Positions 33,958-42,864 of a stretch of 51,543 bases of DNA are shown piece by piece (the stretch's first letter is position 1; every line of letters starts with the position of its first letter). The DNA comes from JBNKHG01 sp050290225 (GTDB taxonomy: Bacteria > Pseudomonadota > Gammaproteobacteria > Pseudomonadales > Cellvibrionaceae). The translations under genes and the position numbers were made by a program. The stretch spans positions 1 to 51,543 of the forward strand of contig JBNKHG010000004.1 of the NCBI GenBank assembly GCA_050290225.1. Reading direction: 5' to 3'. The notes under the pieces were generated by a model that searched no databases, was not told where the DNA came from, and worked only from the letters and a program-made list of their open reading frames with translations.

Positions 33958-33987
33958 CTCGTGAAAATCTCTCGCGGAAATCTCTCG
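33957..33987. repeat. 13-bp direct repeats after the candidate RNA
   Basis: TCTCGTGAAAATC (33957-33969) and TCTCGCGGAAATC (33970-33982), followed by TCTCG, form a 2.4-copy tandem repeat directly after the closing helix of the RNA. Two substitutions separate the copies. Confidence 0.6.
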
Positions 33988-34039
33988 AAGCCTGGGCTCT
34001 CCATTTAAATCACCCATGACGCCAGCGCCAAAATGACGT

Positions 34040-34579
34040 CTATTGCGACAAAATTTCCAGCTGTTCAATCCGGATCCGCTGTTCATCGTCAGCGACACGC
34101 TCACTGCGGTCCATCCATATCTCTCGCGGGAATCCCAGGGTGTGGTCGAAACTGAGCTTGATCCGGTGGAAAGATCCGTCCTGCGCCTGGGCGATTTTCC
34201 CGAACCATTCCTCCACCGTCCGCAATTCGCCCAGAACCTTGGCCGGCACCGGAGATCGGTCATCGACGTAGGTTGCCCCGGTAACCTCGCCCGCCGCTAC
34301 CCTGACCCACATTGGGCGGGTATAGGCCGGCAGGCAAAAACACTGGCGGCTGATGCGGTAGCGATAGTCACGGATATCGTGTTTCAGCCAAAGAGTCCGG
34401 GCCTGGCTGAGAGTGAGTTCTTCCGCAGCCGCCGTCGGGGCAACCGGGTTGCCCGTCTGATTCCCCTGCAACGCCCCTCCACAGGCACCGGCGAGAACCA
34501 GAAACCACAGCGGCACTGTTTTAAGGGCGCGCCCAACAAACCTGACGGATTCTAATCGATACAAGTATTTCTGACCCAT
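34040..34579 (-). CDS. DUF6174-like lipoprotein
   Basis: ATG 34579 (179 aa) lies 2 bp after the stop of the upstream metalloprotease gene, so the two are coupled. A longer frame would start within that gene. The signal ends in a lipobox-like LVLAGAC, giving lipidation at about C33. The mature part has the DUF6174 pattern: ARTLWLKHDIRDYRYRISRQCFCLP, then VEEWFGKIAQA and the DDEQ near the end. DUF6174 proteins are small exported proteins of unknown function. The gene order suggests it may assist or protect against the secreted protease, by inference only. Confidence 0.8.
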   Translation of the reverse strand: MGQKYLYRLESVRFVGRALKTVPLWFLVLAGACGGALQGNQTGNPVAPTAAAEELTLSQARTLWLKHDIRDYRYRISRQCFCLPAYTRPMWVRVAAGEVTGATYVDDRSPVPAKVLGELRTVEEWFGKIAQAQDGSFHRIKLSFDHTLGFPREIWMDRSERVADDEQRIRIEQLEILSQ

Positions 34580-34581
34580 AG

Positions 34582-36387
34582 TCAACACGCCGGTTGAAGA
34601 GTCCGGCGACGCGGGTGGCGGTGCGCCAGGCAAGCCAGTATCAGCAGCAAGGGCCAGCCCAGGGCGCCGCCTCCACCTCCACCGCCACTACTGCTTGTCT
34701 GGGAATCGGGTTGGAGATCGGGTGCCGGGGCTCCTGTCTCGTTGACGATAATGTTGGAAACCAATTCTTCATTGCCCGTGTTTACGTCGACAACATCGCT
34801 GGTATTGGTAAAGCTTACCTGGTGGCCGAAGCGGGACTCAGCACCATCAACGACAGTTTCGGCCACCGCATCCACCACCAGCCGAGCCGTAGCCGGCGGG
34901 TTATCCAGGATACACTGGTAGCTGAGGTTATCACTGGAGAGGCTGCATCCCAGGCTATTGAGGCGCACCGCACTGATTAGTCCCTCGCCCGCCGGAACGC
35001 TGCCATTGACCATCAGGGTAGACAGGGGTTGGAAGCCGCTGCTCGCCTGCAGGTCATAGCTCAAGGTGAAAATTGTGCCTTCGTCAACCTGGGTCGGGTT
35101 GGCCGCATCGGCCGCTATCCCGACATCGACCGGGAAATTGACGCAGGCGGCGGGGTTGGCCAGCGAGCTGATGTTGTTTTGAATACTGGAAATGGAACAG
35201 TCCGAAAAGCGGGACGCGAATCCGCTCAGGGTAGCCTCCATCACAAATCCCGGGCCACAGCTGTTGCCTTCGCCGTCGTGGGAAGCCCCCATGTTATGAC
35301 CGATTTCATGAGCCAACACCAGAGCCGTCACGGGAATATGGGGGGCGCCGCTGAAGCTGTCTATCAATTGCGAGGTGCCGGTCGCGCTGGCGTTGCTACA
35401 AAGGGTTCCCAGAAACGCAATACCGGCTGTTCCACCGTCGAATTCCCGACCGGTGAGCAGGTGGAAAATGGAGAGGTCGTTGCGTTCAAAACTTAAAAGG
35501 TCATCCGCCCGCTTTTGAGTTACGTCCCTCAATAAGGTATCGGCATCGGTGGTATTGGAAAAAACCACCGAATTCAGTAGTTCCAGTGTGAGCGTGTCGA
35601 ATGCGATATTAAAATCGTTGAGGTAGTATCCTTCGACGATATTGATCATGGCCAGCAATTCCCCTTCGGGATCAAGTCCCGCGCTGGTCAAGTCCTGCTG
35701 GAATTGTTGATCCGCCACCACTTCCAATTCTGCCAACAGACAGATTCCATTTACGGAGGACGCGCACAGACTGGAAAACTCCACCTTCTGTGCCTCTGGC
35801 GACATGGCATTTTCGCTGAGAGTCTGTTTGGCGGAGGACAAGTTACTGAAAATATCGCTACCGGCCGCTCCGTGGTCCATGCCACAACGGACGCTGGCAT
35901 AGTCGTTGACGGGGGTGGCTTCCAGGGATGGCAAGCTCTGGGAGCGGACTTCGGGACCACCGCCAGCAGGGGATAATCCCGAATCCACGTTGCTGGCATC
36001 GCCCGTATCAATCACATACAGTTCCCCGGCCAGGGAGACCACGCCGCGCCAGCGGTCATCAACTCTGGACAGGCGCACCCAGCTCCCGGCTTCCCCGACA
36101 AGCCGGCCACGGTAGTGCTCATCGGGCGCGGCTGCACTGAGTGTCCCTGCATTGGGACCAAGCACCGATATCAGATGATCGTTGGGCTCCAGGTACAATG
36201 GGTAGGGATGACCGTAAATACTGACGTCCAGGGGCACTGCGCCCCAGGAGAAAACAGAAACCAGGCTCAGGGTTGCCGACAGCAGGCGCCGCCAACGGTT
36301 GACGGCCCGTCGCCTGGATTCAGGCCGGGCACCCGCTCGTCCCTGCCCCGGGAGGAAATCCATAAATCGCGATCCAATTCCCCGCAT
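34582..36387 (-). CDS. secreted zinc metalloprotease with GlyGly-CTERM tail
   Basis: The 601-residue protein has a signal peptide (hydrophobic core about 35-50 after an Arg-rich n-region) and a propeptide-like region. The M12B-like zinc site is HEIGHNMGASHD (H360, E361, H364, H370), with a later GFVMEA that fits the Met-turn. A beta-rich domain (about 420-550) follows. The tail has a Gly-run (about 568-574), a hydrophobic helix ALGWPLLLILACLA and an Arg cluster HRHPRRR. That is the GlyGly-CTERM signal, normally cut by a rhombosortase, and such a gene lies divergently next door. GGAG stands 8 bp before ATG 36387. The product should be exported and processed at the membrane. Confidence 0.9.
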   Translation of the reverse strand: MRGIGSRFMDFLPGQGRAGARPESRRRAVNRWRRLLSATLSLVSVFSWGAVPLDVSIYGHPYPLYLEPNDHLISVLGPNAGTLSAAAPDEHYRGRLVGEAGSWVRLSRVDDRWRGVVSLAGELYVIDTGDASNVDSGLSPAGGGPEVRSQSLPSLEATPVNDYASVRCGMDHGAAGSDIFSNLSSAKQTLSENAMSPEAQKVEFSSLCASSVNGICLLAELEVVADQQFQQDLTSAGLDPEGELLAMINIVEGYYLNDFNIAFDTLTLELLNSVVFSNTTDADTLLRDVTQKRADDLLSFERNDLSIFHLLTGREFDGGTAGIAFLGTLCSNASATGTSQLIDSFSGAPHIPVTALVLAHEIGHNMGASHDGEGNSCGPGFVMEATLSGFASRFSDCSISSIQNNISSLANPAACVNFPVDVGIAADAANPTQVDEGTIFTLSYDLQASSGFQPLSTLMVNGSVPAGEGLISAVRLNSLGCSLSSDNLSYQCILDNPPATARLVVDAVAETVVDGAESRFGHQVSFTNTSDVVDVNTGNEELVSNIIVNETGAPAPDLQPDSQTSSSGGGGGGGALGWPLLLILACLAHRHPRRRTLQPAC

Positions 36388-36457
36388 TGACTACTCCAAT
36401 AACTCACTTTTTCTTATGGCGGATAAAACGCGAAATCTGTGGCCTACGACACTTTTT

Positions 36458-36501
36458 GCCTTTCAATAGCAGCTGTCTAGCCTTTCAATAACGGCTGTCT
36501 T
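36458..36501. repeat. 22-bp tandem direct repeat in the protease/rhombosortase intergenic region
   Basis: Two adjacent copies of a 22-bp unit beginning GCCTTTCAATA and ending in GCTGTCT plus one base (36458-36479 and 36480-36501) differ at three positions. They lie about 70 bp from the protease start and about 80 bp from the rhombosortase start. A regulator bound here could serve both genes. Confidence 0.8.
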
Positions 36502-36578
36502 TCGTTAGCCTCGAATTTTCTCTCCCGCTTCGCTATCTTAACCCACTCAACCAGCAGTATTCCCAGTGCGGCCAGTGT

Positions 36579-37202
36579 ATGTGTTCAAGCGCCAAAAAAA
36601 CATCATTCTATTCATACATAACGATCGGACTCTGCCTGGTGGTGATTGTGCTGCTCCAGCTGGTACCACCACCCTGGCGAGAGCTGCTGCTGTTTGATCG
36701 TGCGGCCTTGAGCGAAGGCGAGCTCTGGCGGTTGTTCACTGCCCACTTTGTTCACCTCTCCTGGCCACACCTGGCCTACAACGCCCTGGCATTACTGGCC
36801 TTAGGCCATCTTTATGGAAATAGTGTGGCAACCCGGCATTGGCTCTACCTGTTCCCCCTTCTCACACTGGGAGTCACCTCGGCTATCTGGTGGCAGAGCC
36901 AGGCCGTCGAATGGTATGCGGGATTTTCAGGAATTCTGGTCGGCTTGTTTGCCGGTGGCGCGCTCTTGACGTTTTCCGAACAAAGGTTGATCAACACAGT
37001 TGTCTTAATGGCGATTAGCGCGAAAATCCTGCTTGAACAAATGGCGGGGGAAAGTATCGTCACATCCAGACTAAGCACAGTTCCCACCGTGGTCGACGCC
37101 CACCTTTATGGTGCCATCATCGCTATCGGCTTTAGCGGCACCATCCTGGCGATTAAACGGGTCCGGAGTCGCTCCGAACCCGGCTATCCCTCGGCGCCCT
37201 AA
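36579..37202 (+). CDS. rrtA: rhombosortase (rhomboid-family intramembrane protease)
   Basis: The 207-residue membrane protein has about six hydrophobic segments. The rhomboid motif ELWRLFTAHFVHLSWPHLAYN leads to the catalytic serine in YAGFSGILVG (S117). The catalytic histidine is in VDAHLYGA (H175). The short form without extra domains matches rhombosortases, which cleave GlyGly-CTERM tails during type II-linked export. The divergent neighbour carries such a tail, which supports the call. No clear ribosome binding site precedes ATG 36579. Its stop overlaps by 3 bp with that of the convergent AsmA-like gene. Confidence 0.87.
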   Translation: MCSSAKKTSFYSYITIGLCLVVIVLLQLVPPPWRELLLFDRAALSEGELWRLFTAHFVHLSWPHLAYNALALLALGHLYGNSVATRHWLYLFPLLTLGVTSAIWWQSQAVEWYAGFSGILVGLFAGGALLTFSEQRLINTVVLMAISAKILLEQMAGESIVTSRLSTVPTVVDAHLYGAIIAIGFSGTILAIKRVRSRSEPGYPSAP

Positions 37203-37975
37203 CGCCCCAGGAGAGACTTCAATTTATCGAGCTTTTCCGAGTCTTCATCGGACATTTTTTCGCTCAATTTCTCCTTCAATTTGGATTCTGCCTTGGCTTT
37301 GACCTCAGACTCCAGAGCCTTGGTCACCCCGCGCTTTGCCTGTTCGATCACCGGTTTTAACACCGCCTCAGCCAGCTCGTCCGGCGTCAGCCCTGTTTGT
37401 TTGTCACCGATATTGGCAAGTTTGATATCGGGCAGGTTCAAGGTCTTGTCACCCCACTCTTCGGTGAGCACCTGGGCCGAGCTGTTGATAAACCGGAATT
37501 TTTCCACCATCAAACGTACATCGCTCCCGGCGGAACCCTGACCGGCCTCACCGGAATCCTGGCCAGCACCACCACCCTTGATATTGTTGAGCAGAGCCTG
37601 CAGGTTGCTATTGGTGAGATCTTTTTGCTCGGCTATCAAGCGGGCACCGTCGACCAGAATCTCCCGTATCACGATCACCGGCCCGGTCACCGAGGCCGGA
37701 TCAACCTCCACGGCCACCCGTTCCATGGACAGTGCGTAATCGCTACTGAAGCCCGCCGGATTGCCGACTACCAATCCTTGCAGCTCCCCGCGCCCCTGGG
37801 TCAGTTCAAATTTTGCCTGGTCGAGGCTTACAGAGGTTTTGGTCACCTGGGGGCCAACCGACTCAACCGCGGATTTGATGATGGCATCCAGGTTACTGAG
37901 CCCGACAAACACCAGTATCGCCACCACGGCAATACCCACCAACAGCAAACCACCAATCATTTTTCCAAGTTTCAT
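37199..37975 (-). CDS. AsmA-like/DUF748-like membrane-anchored protein
   Basis: The 258-residue protein has one N-terminal membrane helix (about 8-27). A beta-rich periplasmic part follows, with the AsmA-like pattern SVSLDQAKFELTQGRGELQG, LVVGNPAGF and IREILVDGARLIAEQ. A Gly/Ser-rich linker and a highly charged C-terminal coil (ALESEVKAKAESKLKEKLSEKM) follow. AsmA-type proteins are linked to lipid transport or envelope assembly, but this is a short, single-domain form. AAGGAG at 9 bp precedes the ATG. It lies just downstream of the coiled-coil protein gene. Confidence 0.7.
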   Translation of the reverse strand: MKLGKMIGGLLLVGIAVVAILVFVGLSNLDAIIKSAVESVGPQVTKTSVSLDQAKFELTQGRGELQGLVVGNPAGFSSDYALSMERVAVEVDPASVTGPVIVIREILVDGARLIAEQKDLTNSNLQALLNNIKGGGAGQDSGEAGQGSAGSDVRLMVEKFRFINSSAQVLTEEWGDKTLNLPDIKLANIGDKQTGLTPDELAEAVLKPVIEQAKRGVTKALESEVKAKAESKLKEKLSEKMSDEDSEKLDKLKSLLGR

Positions 37976-37999
37976 TGCGTCATTCTCCTTAACACGGTA

Positions 38000-38398
38000 T
38001 CAGGTTCTATCCGTCCCATCGGGGGATTCAAGGCGGGGAGCATTGTCGTCGGGTTGTCCGGGCGCCGGCTCCGCGTCGTCGCGGGGCGGAAAAGTTTCAT
38101 TCCGCAATGCCTCGCGGGCTTTTTTCAACTCGTTTTCGACGGTATCGACCAGGGATTCCCATCCTTCCAGGATCGCGGTGTTGGCTTCATTGACCAGTCC
38201 TTCAACACTGGATTCCCGCAACTGCGTTACCTGCCCCTCAAGGGTACCCAGGCGTTGTTGCATTTCATTGACGCTGCTCTCCAGGGCCTGCAACCGCAGG
38301 CGCATGGCCTGTTCTCGCTGCTGCATGTCGTAGAACTGCCATGCGGCGGCCAGGGCGATAATCAATATTAAAACCAGCGACATCAGTTGACGTCCCAT
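38000..38398 (-). CDS. membrane protein with periplasmic coiled coil
   Basis: ATG 38398 (132 aa) is preceded by GGAGGTGGAAAT. The frame continues upstream to 38482 without good composition. One membrane helix (about 5-22, LMSLVLILIIALAAAW) is followed by a heptad-rich stretch (LQALESSVNEMQQRLGTLE) and an acidic, proline-rich tail. No enzymatic motif is seen. The gene is 24 bp upstream of the AsmA-like gene, so the two probably form an operon with an envelope-related role. Confidence 0.7.
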   Translation of the reverse strand: MGRQLMSLVLILIIALAAAWQFYDMQQREQAMRLRLQALESSVNEMQQRLGTLEGQVTQLRESSVEGLVNEANTAILEGWESLVDTVENELKKAREALRNETFPPRDDAEPAPGQPDDNAPRLESPDGTDRT

Positions 38399-38497
38399 AT
38401 TTCCACCTCCATTGAATGCAGCTTTTCCCCTTTTACTGGCAACAGATATCCCGGAAAGTTCGCCGCTCACCACGGGCATCAAATGCCCAGGCAGGGT

Positions 38498-39505
38498 TTA
38501 GTGCCTTTTCTGGATATGCTTTAACAGTCGAGCCTTGAGCGAGCTCGGGATATTGTTGATGGTCAAGCTATCGGTGTCCTGATCATAGACAATAGCATCC
38601 CCCAGGCAATCGGCGGCGAAACTCATACTCAGCATATCGTTGCGACCGCTGATACGCACGAACTGGCGCATTTGCGCTCGATCGGGAATCAACTCCTCCC
38701 TGGGCTTTTCCTGTTTCTGAGCCATAAACTGAATGAACTCAGCGGGGGCTTCCTCGTTGATATGGGCAGAAAGCGCCTCCATGGCCACAGGTTCCCCGCC
38801 TTTATCCTGCTCGATGCAGTAATCCACCACTTTTGCCCGCGTCTCCTGGGCTCTTTCTTCCGGAAGCGCCTGGGTATAGGCGGCCACGATATCGAGGAAC
38901 TCCGTGGTTTCCGCCTTGACATCCACCCTGTCGGTAAAGCCGATAAATTCCCAGAACAGCTCCGTCAGCTTCTTGTCGCCCCGGGGGCGCAAAACCGATA
39001 GATAATTTTTGGCGCCCTCACGCTGCCACTCGGTCATATTGAGCTTGGCTCCCAGCACCACACGGTTGACGTTCAGGTAATAGGATTCAGCCATCTCCAG
39101 GTTGCCGTCGATATAGACCCCCTCATTGTGGTCCACCACAAACAGGTAAAGCACCTCGCCATCAGCCAGGTGTTCCTGCATAAACAATAAATGGCCGTCG
39201 AGACAGACATCGGTTTTTTCCAATTCGGTTTTTAAATGCTGTGCTGCCTTTTCGGAAAAACCGGTAAAACTGAGCCGCTCGTTGACATATTCGTCCAGCC
39301 ACCGCGATAACGGGTATTGGCTGTAGTCTTCGGCGAACTGGCCGTAGGCCTTGCCGGCTTTGCCCACGTAGGCGTTTTTCAGCTCTCGCAACAGCTCTTC
39401 ATTCTTTCCGTTAATGGAGAGTTCCCCAGACTTTACCGCCAGTCTCGCCTCATCACTTTCCGTGGGTCTCGATATGTAGTGCGCAATCAGGTGAGACAAT
39501 GCCAT
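38498..39505 (-). CDS. yejK: nucleoid-associated protein YejK/NdpA
   Basis: ATG 39505 (335 aa) follows GGAAAGG. The longer frame to 39556 adds an unrelated leader. The sequence matches the YejK/NdpA family over its length, including LAHYISRPT-like opening residues (HLIAHYISRP), HLLFMQEHLADGEVLYLFVV, LNVNRVVLGAKLN, the FLDIVAAYT region and FVRISGRNDMLSMSF near the C-terminus. It is a cytoplasmic nucleoid-associated protein of about 335 residues, typical of gammaproteobacteria. A TATAAT box at 39566-39571 on the minus strand may start its transcript. Confidence 0.92.
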   Translation of the reverse strand: MALSHLIAHYISRPTESDEARLAVKSGELSINGKNEELLRELKNAYVGKAGKAYGQFAEDYSQYPLSRWLDEYVNERLSFTGFSEKAAQHLKTELEKTDVCLDGHLLFMQEHLADGEVLYLFVVDHNEGVYIDGNLEMAESYYLNVNRVVLGAKLNMTEWQREGAKNYLSVLRPRGDKKLTELFWEFIGFTDRVDVKAETTEFLDIVAAYTQALPEERAQETRAKVVDYCIEQDKGGEPVAMEALSAHINEEAPAEFIQFMAQKQEKPREELIPDRAQMRQFVRISGRNDMLSMSFAADCLGDAIVYDQDTDSLTINNIPSSLKARLLKHIQKRH

Positions 39506-39728
39506 AAACCAAACCTTTCCAATTAACTGCGAAAAAATGTTGCGCCCCCCAGGCACAAACCCGCTATTATAATCGCCGATTGCTTCTTGCCTATGGTAAA
39601 TTTTACGCCGCCGGGGGCGGAGCCCCAGCGTTCATTTTATGGTCTAAATTAGATGATCATATCTCAATATCCAACCTTGATGCGGGTATGAGAGACAACG
39701 GTTCTGCAAACTAAGGATTTCGGAATCA

Positions 39729-41234
39729 ATGGCATTAGATCTGCTCAACCTTCTCGCCGTCACATTTGTCTTTATCGTTGGTTTGGGTGCCCTCTGGGTG
39801 GCCGTGCTGTTTGTGGTGGATATTACCCAACAGACACACACCATTCGCCGCAACTACCCGGTCATTGGCCGTTTCCGCTACTTTTTTGAACACCTTGGGG
39901 AGTTTTTCCGGCAGTATTTCTTTGCCCTGGACCGGGAAGAGCTGCCCTTTAACCGCGCCGAGCGCCGCTGGGTTTACCGCGCCGCGAAAGACGTCGACCG
40001 CAATCTGGCCTTCGGCTCCACCCGGGATCTCTCCCCTACGGGTACGGTTATGTTTCTCAATGACGCCTTCCCAACCCTGGAGGAGGATGCCGCCAGTTCG
40101 ACGCCGATCACTATCGGCCCCTATTGCCCGGCACCCTACACCACCCACTCCCTGTTCAATATTTCGGGCATGAGTTACGGCGCTATTTCCCGACCGGCAG
40201 TGACTGCGCTCTCCCACGGTGCCGCGGCGGCCGGTTGCTGGCTCAATACCGGCGAAGGCGGCTTGTCCGAGTACCATTTACAAGGCGGCGCCGACCTGGT
40301 CTTCCAAATCGGAACCGCCAAGTACGGCGTGCGAAATGAGGCCGGGCACCTGGATGATGACAAACTGAAAGCAGTGGCGGCCCACGACCAGGTCAAGATG
40401 TTTGAGATCAAATTGAGCCAGGGTGCCAAACCGGGCAAGGGCGGCATCCTGCCCGCTGTTAAGGTCAGTGCTGAAATTGCCCAAATCAGGGGTATTCCCG
40501 AAGGGCAGGCCTCCATCAGCCCCAATGGCCACCCGGATATTCGCTCTCCCGACGACCTGCTGGATATGATCGAGCGTATCCGCCGGGTAACCGGTAAACC
40601 CGTGGGATTCAAGACTGTGGTGGGGGAACAGACATGGCTGCTGGAACTCTGCCGGCGAATACAGGCCCGGGGACTTGAGCGCGCGCCGGATTTTATCACC
40701 GTTGACAGTGCCGATGGCGGCTCGGGCGCCGCCCCCCAGCCGCTGCTCGACTACGTCGGCCTGCCGCTGAAGGAAAGCCTGGCGTGGCTGGTCGATCTTC
40801 TGATCAAGCACGGTCTGCGGGAGCGTATCAAGGTGATAGCCTCGGGGAAATTGATCACCCCCTCCATGGTAGCCTGGGCCCTGGCTATCGGCGCCGACTT
40901 TGCGACCAGTGCGCGGGGTTTTATGTTTGCCCTGGGCTGTATTCAGGCGCTGCAGTGCAACAAAAACACCTGCCCAACCGGCGTAACCACTCACAACCCC
41001 AAACTGCAGCGGGGCCTGAACCCGGTAGACAAGGCGACGCGCGTCGCCCATTACCATAAAAACATGACCTACGGTGTTGGAATGATCGCCCACGCCTGTG
41101 GCGTGCCCGAACCCCGCCAACTGCGCCGCAAGCATGTGCGGGTGGTGATGGAAAACGGCCTCTCCATTCCACTCAATGAGCTGCACCCGGAGGCTTCAGC
41201 CCCCGAAACCGTTATTAAGATTGTGGACGATTAA
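39729..41234 (+). CDS. membrane-anchored FMN-binding glutamate synthase-like protein
   Basis: The 501-residue protein has one N-terminal membrane helix (about 7-31). The FMN barrel domain of glutamate synthase large subunits follows: SYGAISRPAVTALSHGA, GEGGLSEYH, LSQGAKPGKGGILP and VDSADGGSGAAPQ. A Cys motif C-x5-C-x4-C (C404, C410, C415) matches the [3Fe-4S] site of GltB. It lacks the glutaminase and C-terminal GXGXG domains, so it is not a complete glutamate synthase. A membrane-linked flavin/iron-sulfur redox role is likely. AAGGA lies 10 bp before the ATG. Confidence 0.85.
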   Translation: MALDLLNLLAVTFVFIVGLGALWVAVLFVVDITQQTHTIRRNYPVIGRFRYFFEHLGEFFRQYFFALDREELPFNRAERRWVYRAAKDVDRNLAFGSTRDLSPTGTVMFLNDAFPTLEEDAASSTPITIGPYCPAPYTTHSLFNISGMSYGAISRPAVTALSHGAAAAGCWLNTGEGGLSEYHLQGGADLVFQIGTAKYGVRNEAGHLDDDKLKAVAAHDQVKMFEIKLSQGAKPGKGGILPAVKVSAEIAQIRGIPEGQASISPNGHPDIRSPDDLLDMIERIRRVTGKPVGFKTVVGEQTWLLELCRRIQARGLERAPDFITVDSADGGSGAAPQPLLDYVGLPLKESLAWLVDLLIKHGLRERIKVIASGKLITPSMVAWALAIGADFATSARGFMFALGCIQALQCNKNTCPTGVTTHNPKLQRGLNPVDKATRVAHYHKNMTYGVGMIAHACGVPEPRQLRRKHVRVVMENGLSIPLNELHPEASAPETVIKIVDD

Positions 41235-41325
41235 GCCGGAAAAGTTCGCTATACTGCGCCCCTGTTGCAGGCGTTGATCCCCATCTTCAGGCAGATCGCG
41301 TTCCAATGGTTACACACGCTATCCA

Positions 41326-41898
41326 ATGTTTAAACGAGAGCCCCCTGTGCGTTCAATTATCTCCCTTCTCTGTTGTTTTTGGCTGGTGTCTGTTGCCCAT
41401 GCCGATTCAAAACCCCCACAAGTCACCCCCCTGGGATGGCTGGATCGCAATCACCTGGAAAACCAGGTGGCACGTATTGACGAACTGACAAGACGCCACC
41501 TGGGTAGTCCGGTTCGGGGCGACAGCTCCGATCTGGCGTTACTGCAGCACATCGTCAATCGGGGCTTGATCCAGAAGGATGAACGACAGCTGCTGCAGGC
41601 AATGGGCGCCGTGTTCGGCAATGTGCTGCAACAGGAACTGGGCATGAGCTGGATGGTGTACGAGGACAAAAAAGGCAAGAGCCGTGCTCTCTGTGTGGCA
41701 GGGACCCAGGACTGCCTCTTCCCCATCACCATGCTGTCACGCCGTATGGAGGTGGGACTACTGCCCAACGTGCAGGAGATTTATGATTATTGCGTCGAAC
41801 TGATAACACCCTATCTTCCCGAGGATGCCTACGGCAACAAGATTGGCAAAACGGAATTGGGCGGCAAACCCTGGAGCATCAAGTCCCAGGGTTTGTGA
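41326..41898 (+). CDS. DUF3806-like exported protein
   Basis: The 190-residue product has a signal peptide ending near VSVAHA (cleavage about residue 26). The mature part has the DUF3806 pattern AMGAVFGNVLQQELGMSWMVYEDKKGKSRAL. Two cysteines in LCVAGTQDCLF could form a disulphide. The function is unknown. A GTG at 41347 is an alternative start that keeps the signal peptide. It converges with the AIM24 gene, with 6 bp between the stops. Confidence 0.75.
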   Translation: MFKREPPVRSIISLLCCFWLVSVAHADSKPPQVTPLGWLDRNHLENQVARIDELTRRHLGSPVRGDSSDLALLQHIVNRGLIQKDERQLLQAMGAVFGNVLQQELGMSWMVYEDKKGKSRALCVAGTQDCLFPITMLSRRMEVGLLPNVQEIYDYCVELITPYLPEDAYGNKIGKTELGGKPWSIKSQGL

Positions 41899-41904
41899 GG
41901 GATA

Positions 41905-42654
41905 TCAATCCTCCCCGCGCTCACGGCCACCGGCCTTGGGCGCATGGGCCAGGATGCGATCCGCCAGGCGTGAAAACGGCAGGCTTTGCAACCAAACCTT
42001 GCCATGGCCACTGAGGGTGGCCAGAAACAGGCCTTCACCGCCAAAGAGCATACTCTTGAGCCCTTTGCTCAGGGTGATATCGTAATCGATCCCCTGGGTG
42101 AAACCCACCAGACAACCGGTATCCACCTTCAGGGTCTCCCCGTTGAGTTCTTTTTCGATCACTGTGCCCCCTGCATGGATAAAGGCCATGCCGTCGCCTT
42201 GCAGGCGCTCCAGAATAAAACCTTCTCCACCGAAAAATCCCGCTCCCAAACGCTTGTTAAAGGCGATATCCACCTTGGTACCCAGAGCGGCGCAGAGAAA
42301 GCTGTCTTTTTGGCAGGTGATCTGCTCGCCACAGGCAGCCATATTCACCGGCACGATAGTACCCGGATAAGGCGCGGCAAAAGCGACACGCTGCTTGCCG
42401 TCACCACGGTTGGTAAAATGCGTCATAAACAGGGATTCGCCAGTCAGCACCCGCTTGCCAGCGCTAAAGAGTTTGCCCATCACTCCCTGATCCGGGTTTG
42501 AGCCGTCGCCCATTTTGGTTTCAAACGCAATACCGGCATCCATATAAGTCATGCCCCCCGCCTCGGCAATTACCGCCTCCCCGGGGTCCAATTCCACTTC
42601 CACCACCTGCATGGAGGATCCGATAATCTCGAAATCCACTTCATGTACTGCCAT
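41905..42654 (-). CDS. TIGR00266/AIM24 family protein
   Basis: The 249-residue all-beta protein matches the AIM24/TIGR00266 family over its whole length: VEVELDPGEAVIAEAGGMTYMD, the central LFMTHFTNRG, GVGFGGEGF-like FFGGEGFILERLQGDG and a C-terminal LFGGEGLFLATLSGHGKVWLQ. Members are widespread and their molecular role in bacteria is unknown. No signal peptide or membrane segment is seen. GGGAG precedes the ATG. Confidence 0.9.
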   Translation of the reverse strand: MAVHEVDFEIIGSSMQVVEVELDPGEAVIAEAGGMTYMDAGIAFETKMGDGSNPDQGVMGKLFSAGKRVLTGESLFMTHFTNRGDGKQRVAFAAPYPGTIVPVNMAACGEQITCQKDSFLCAALGTKVDIAFNKRLGAGFFGGEGFILERLQGDGMAFIHAGGTVIEKELNGETLKVDTGCLVGFTQGIDYDITLSKGLKSMLFGGEGLFLATLSGHGKVWLQSLPFSRLADRILAHAPKAGGRERGED

Positions 42655-42864
42655 TGTCTCAGCTCCCTGTTTTCAATGCCTGAATCGCTAACGTCAAAAC
42701 AATGCCTGAATTCGACATAAGCGTATGACATCTGTTTTTCAGATTCGTTGTTGTCTTAACATGTACATAATACAAAAATTCGCAATAGTAAGATGTGAAG
42801 CGCTAGAATCCTATATAACGATCTTTATCGGCAGCGGTATTTTTTTACAGTTACGGAGTTCACA

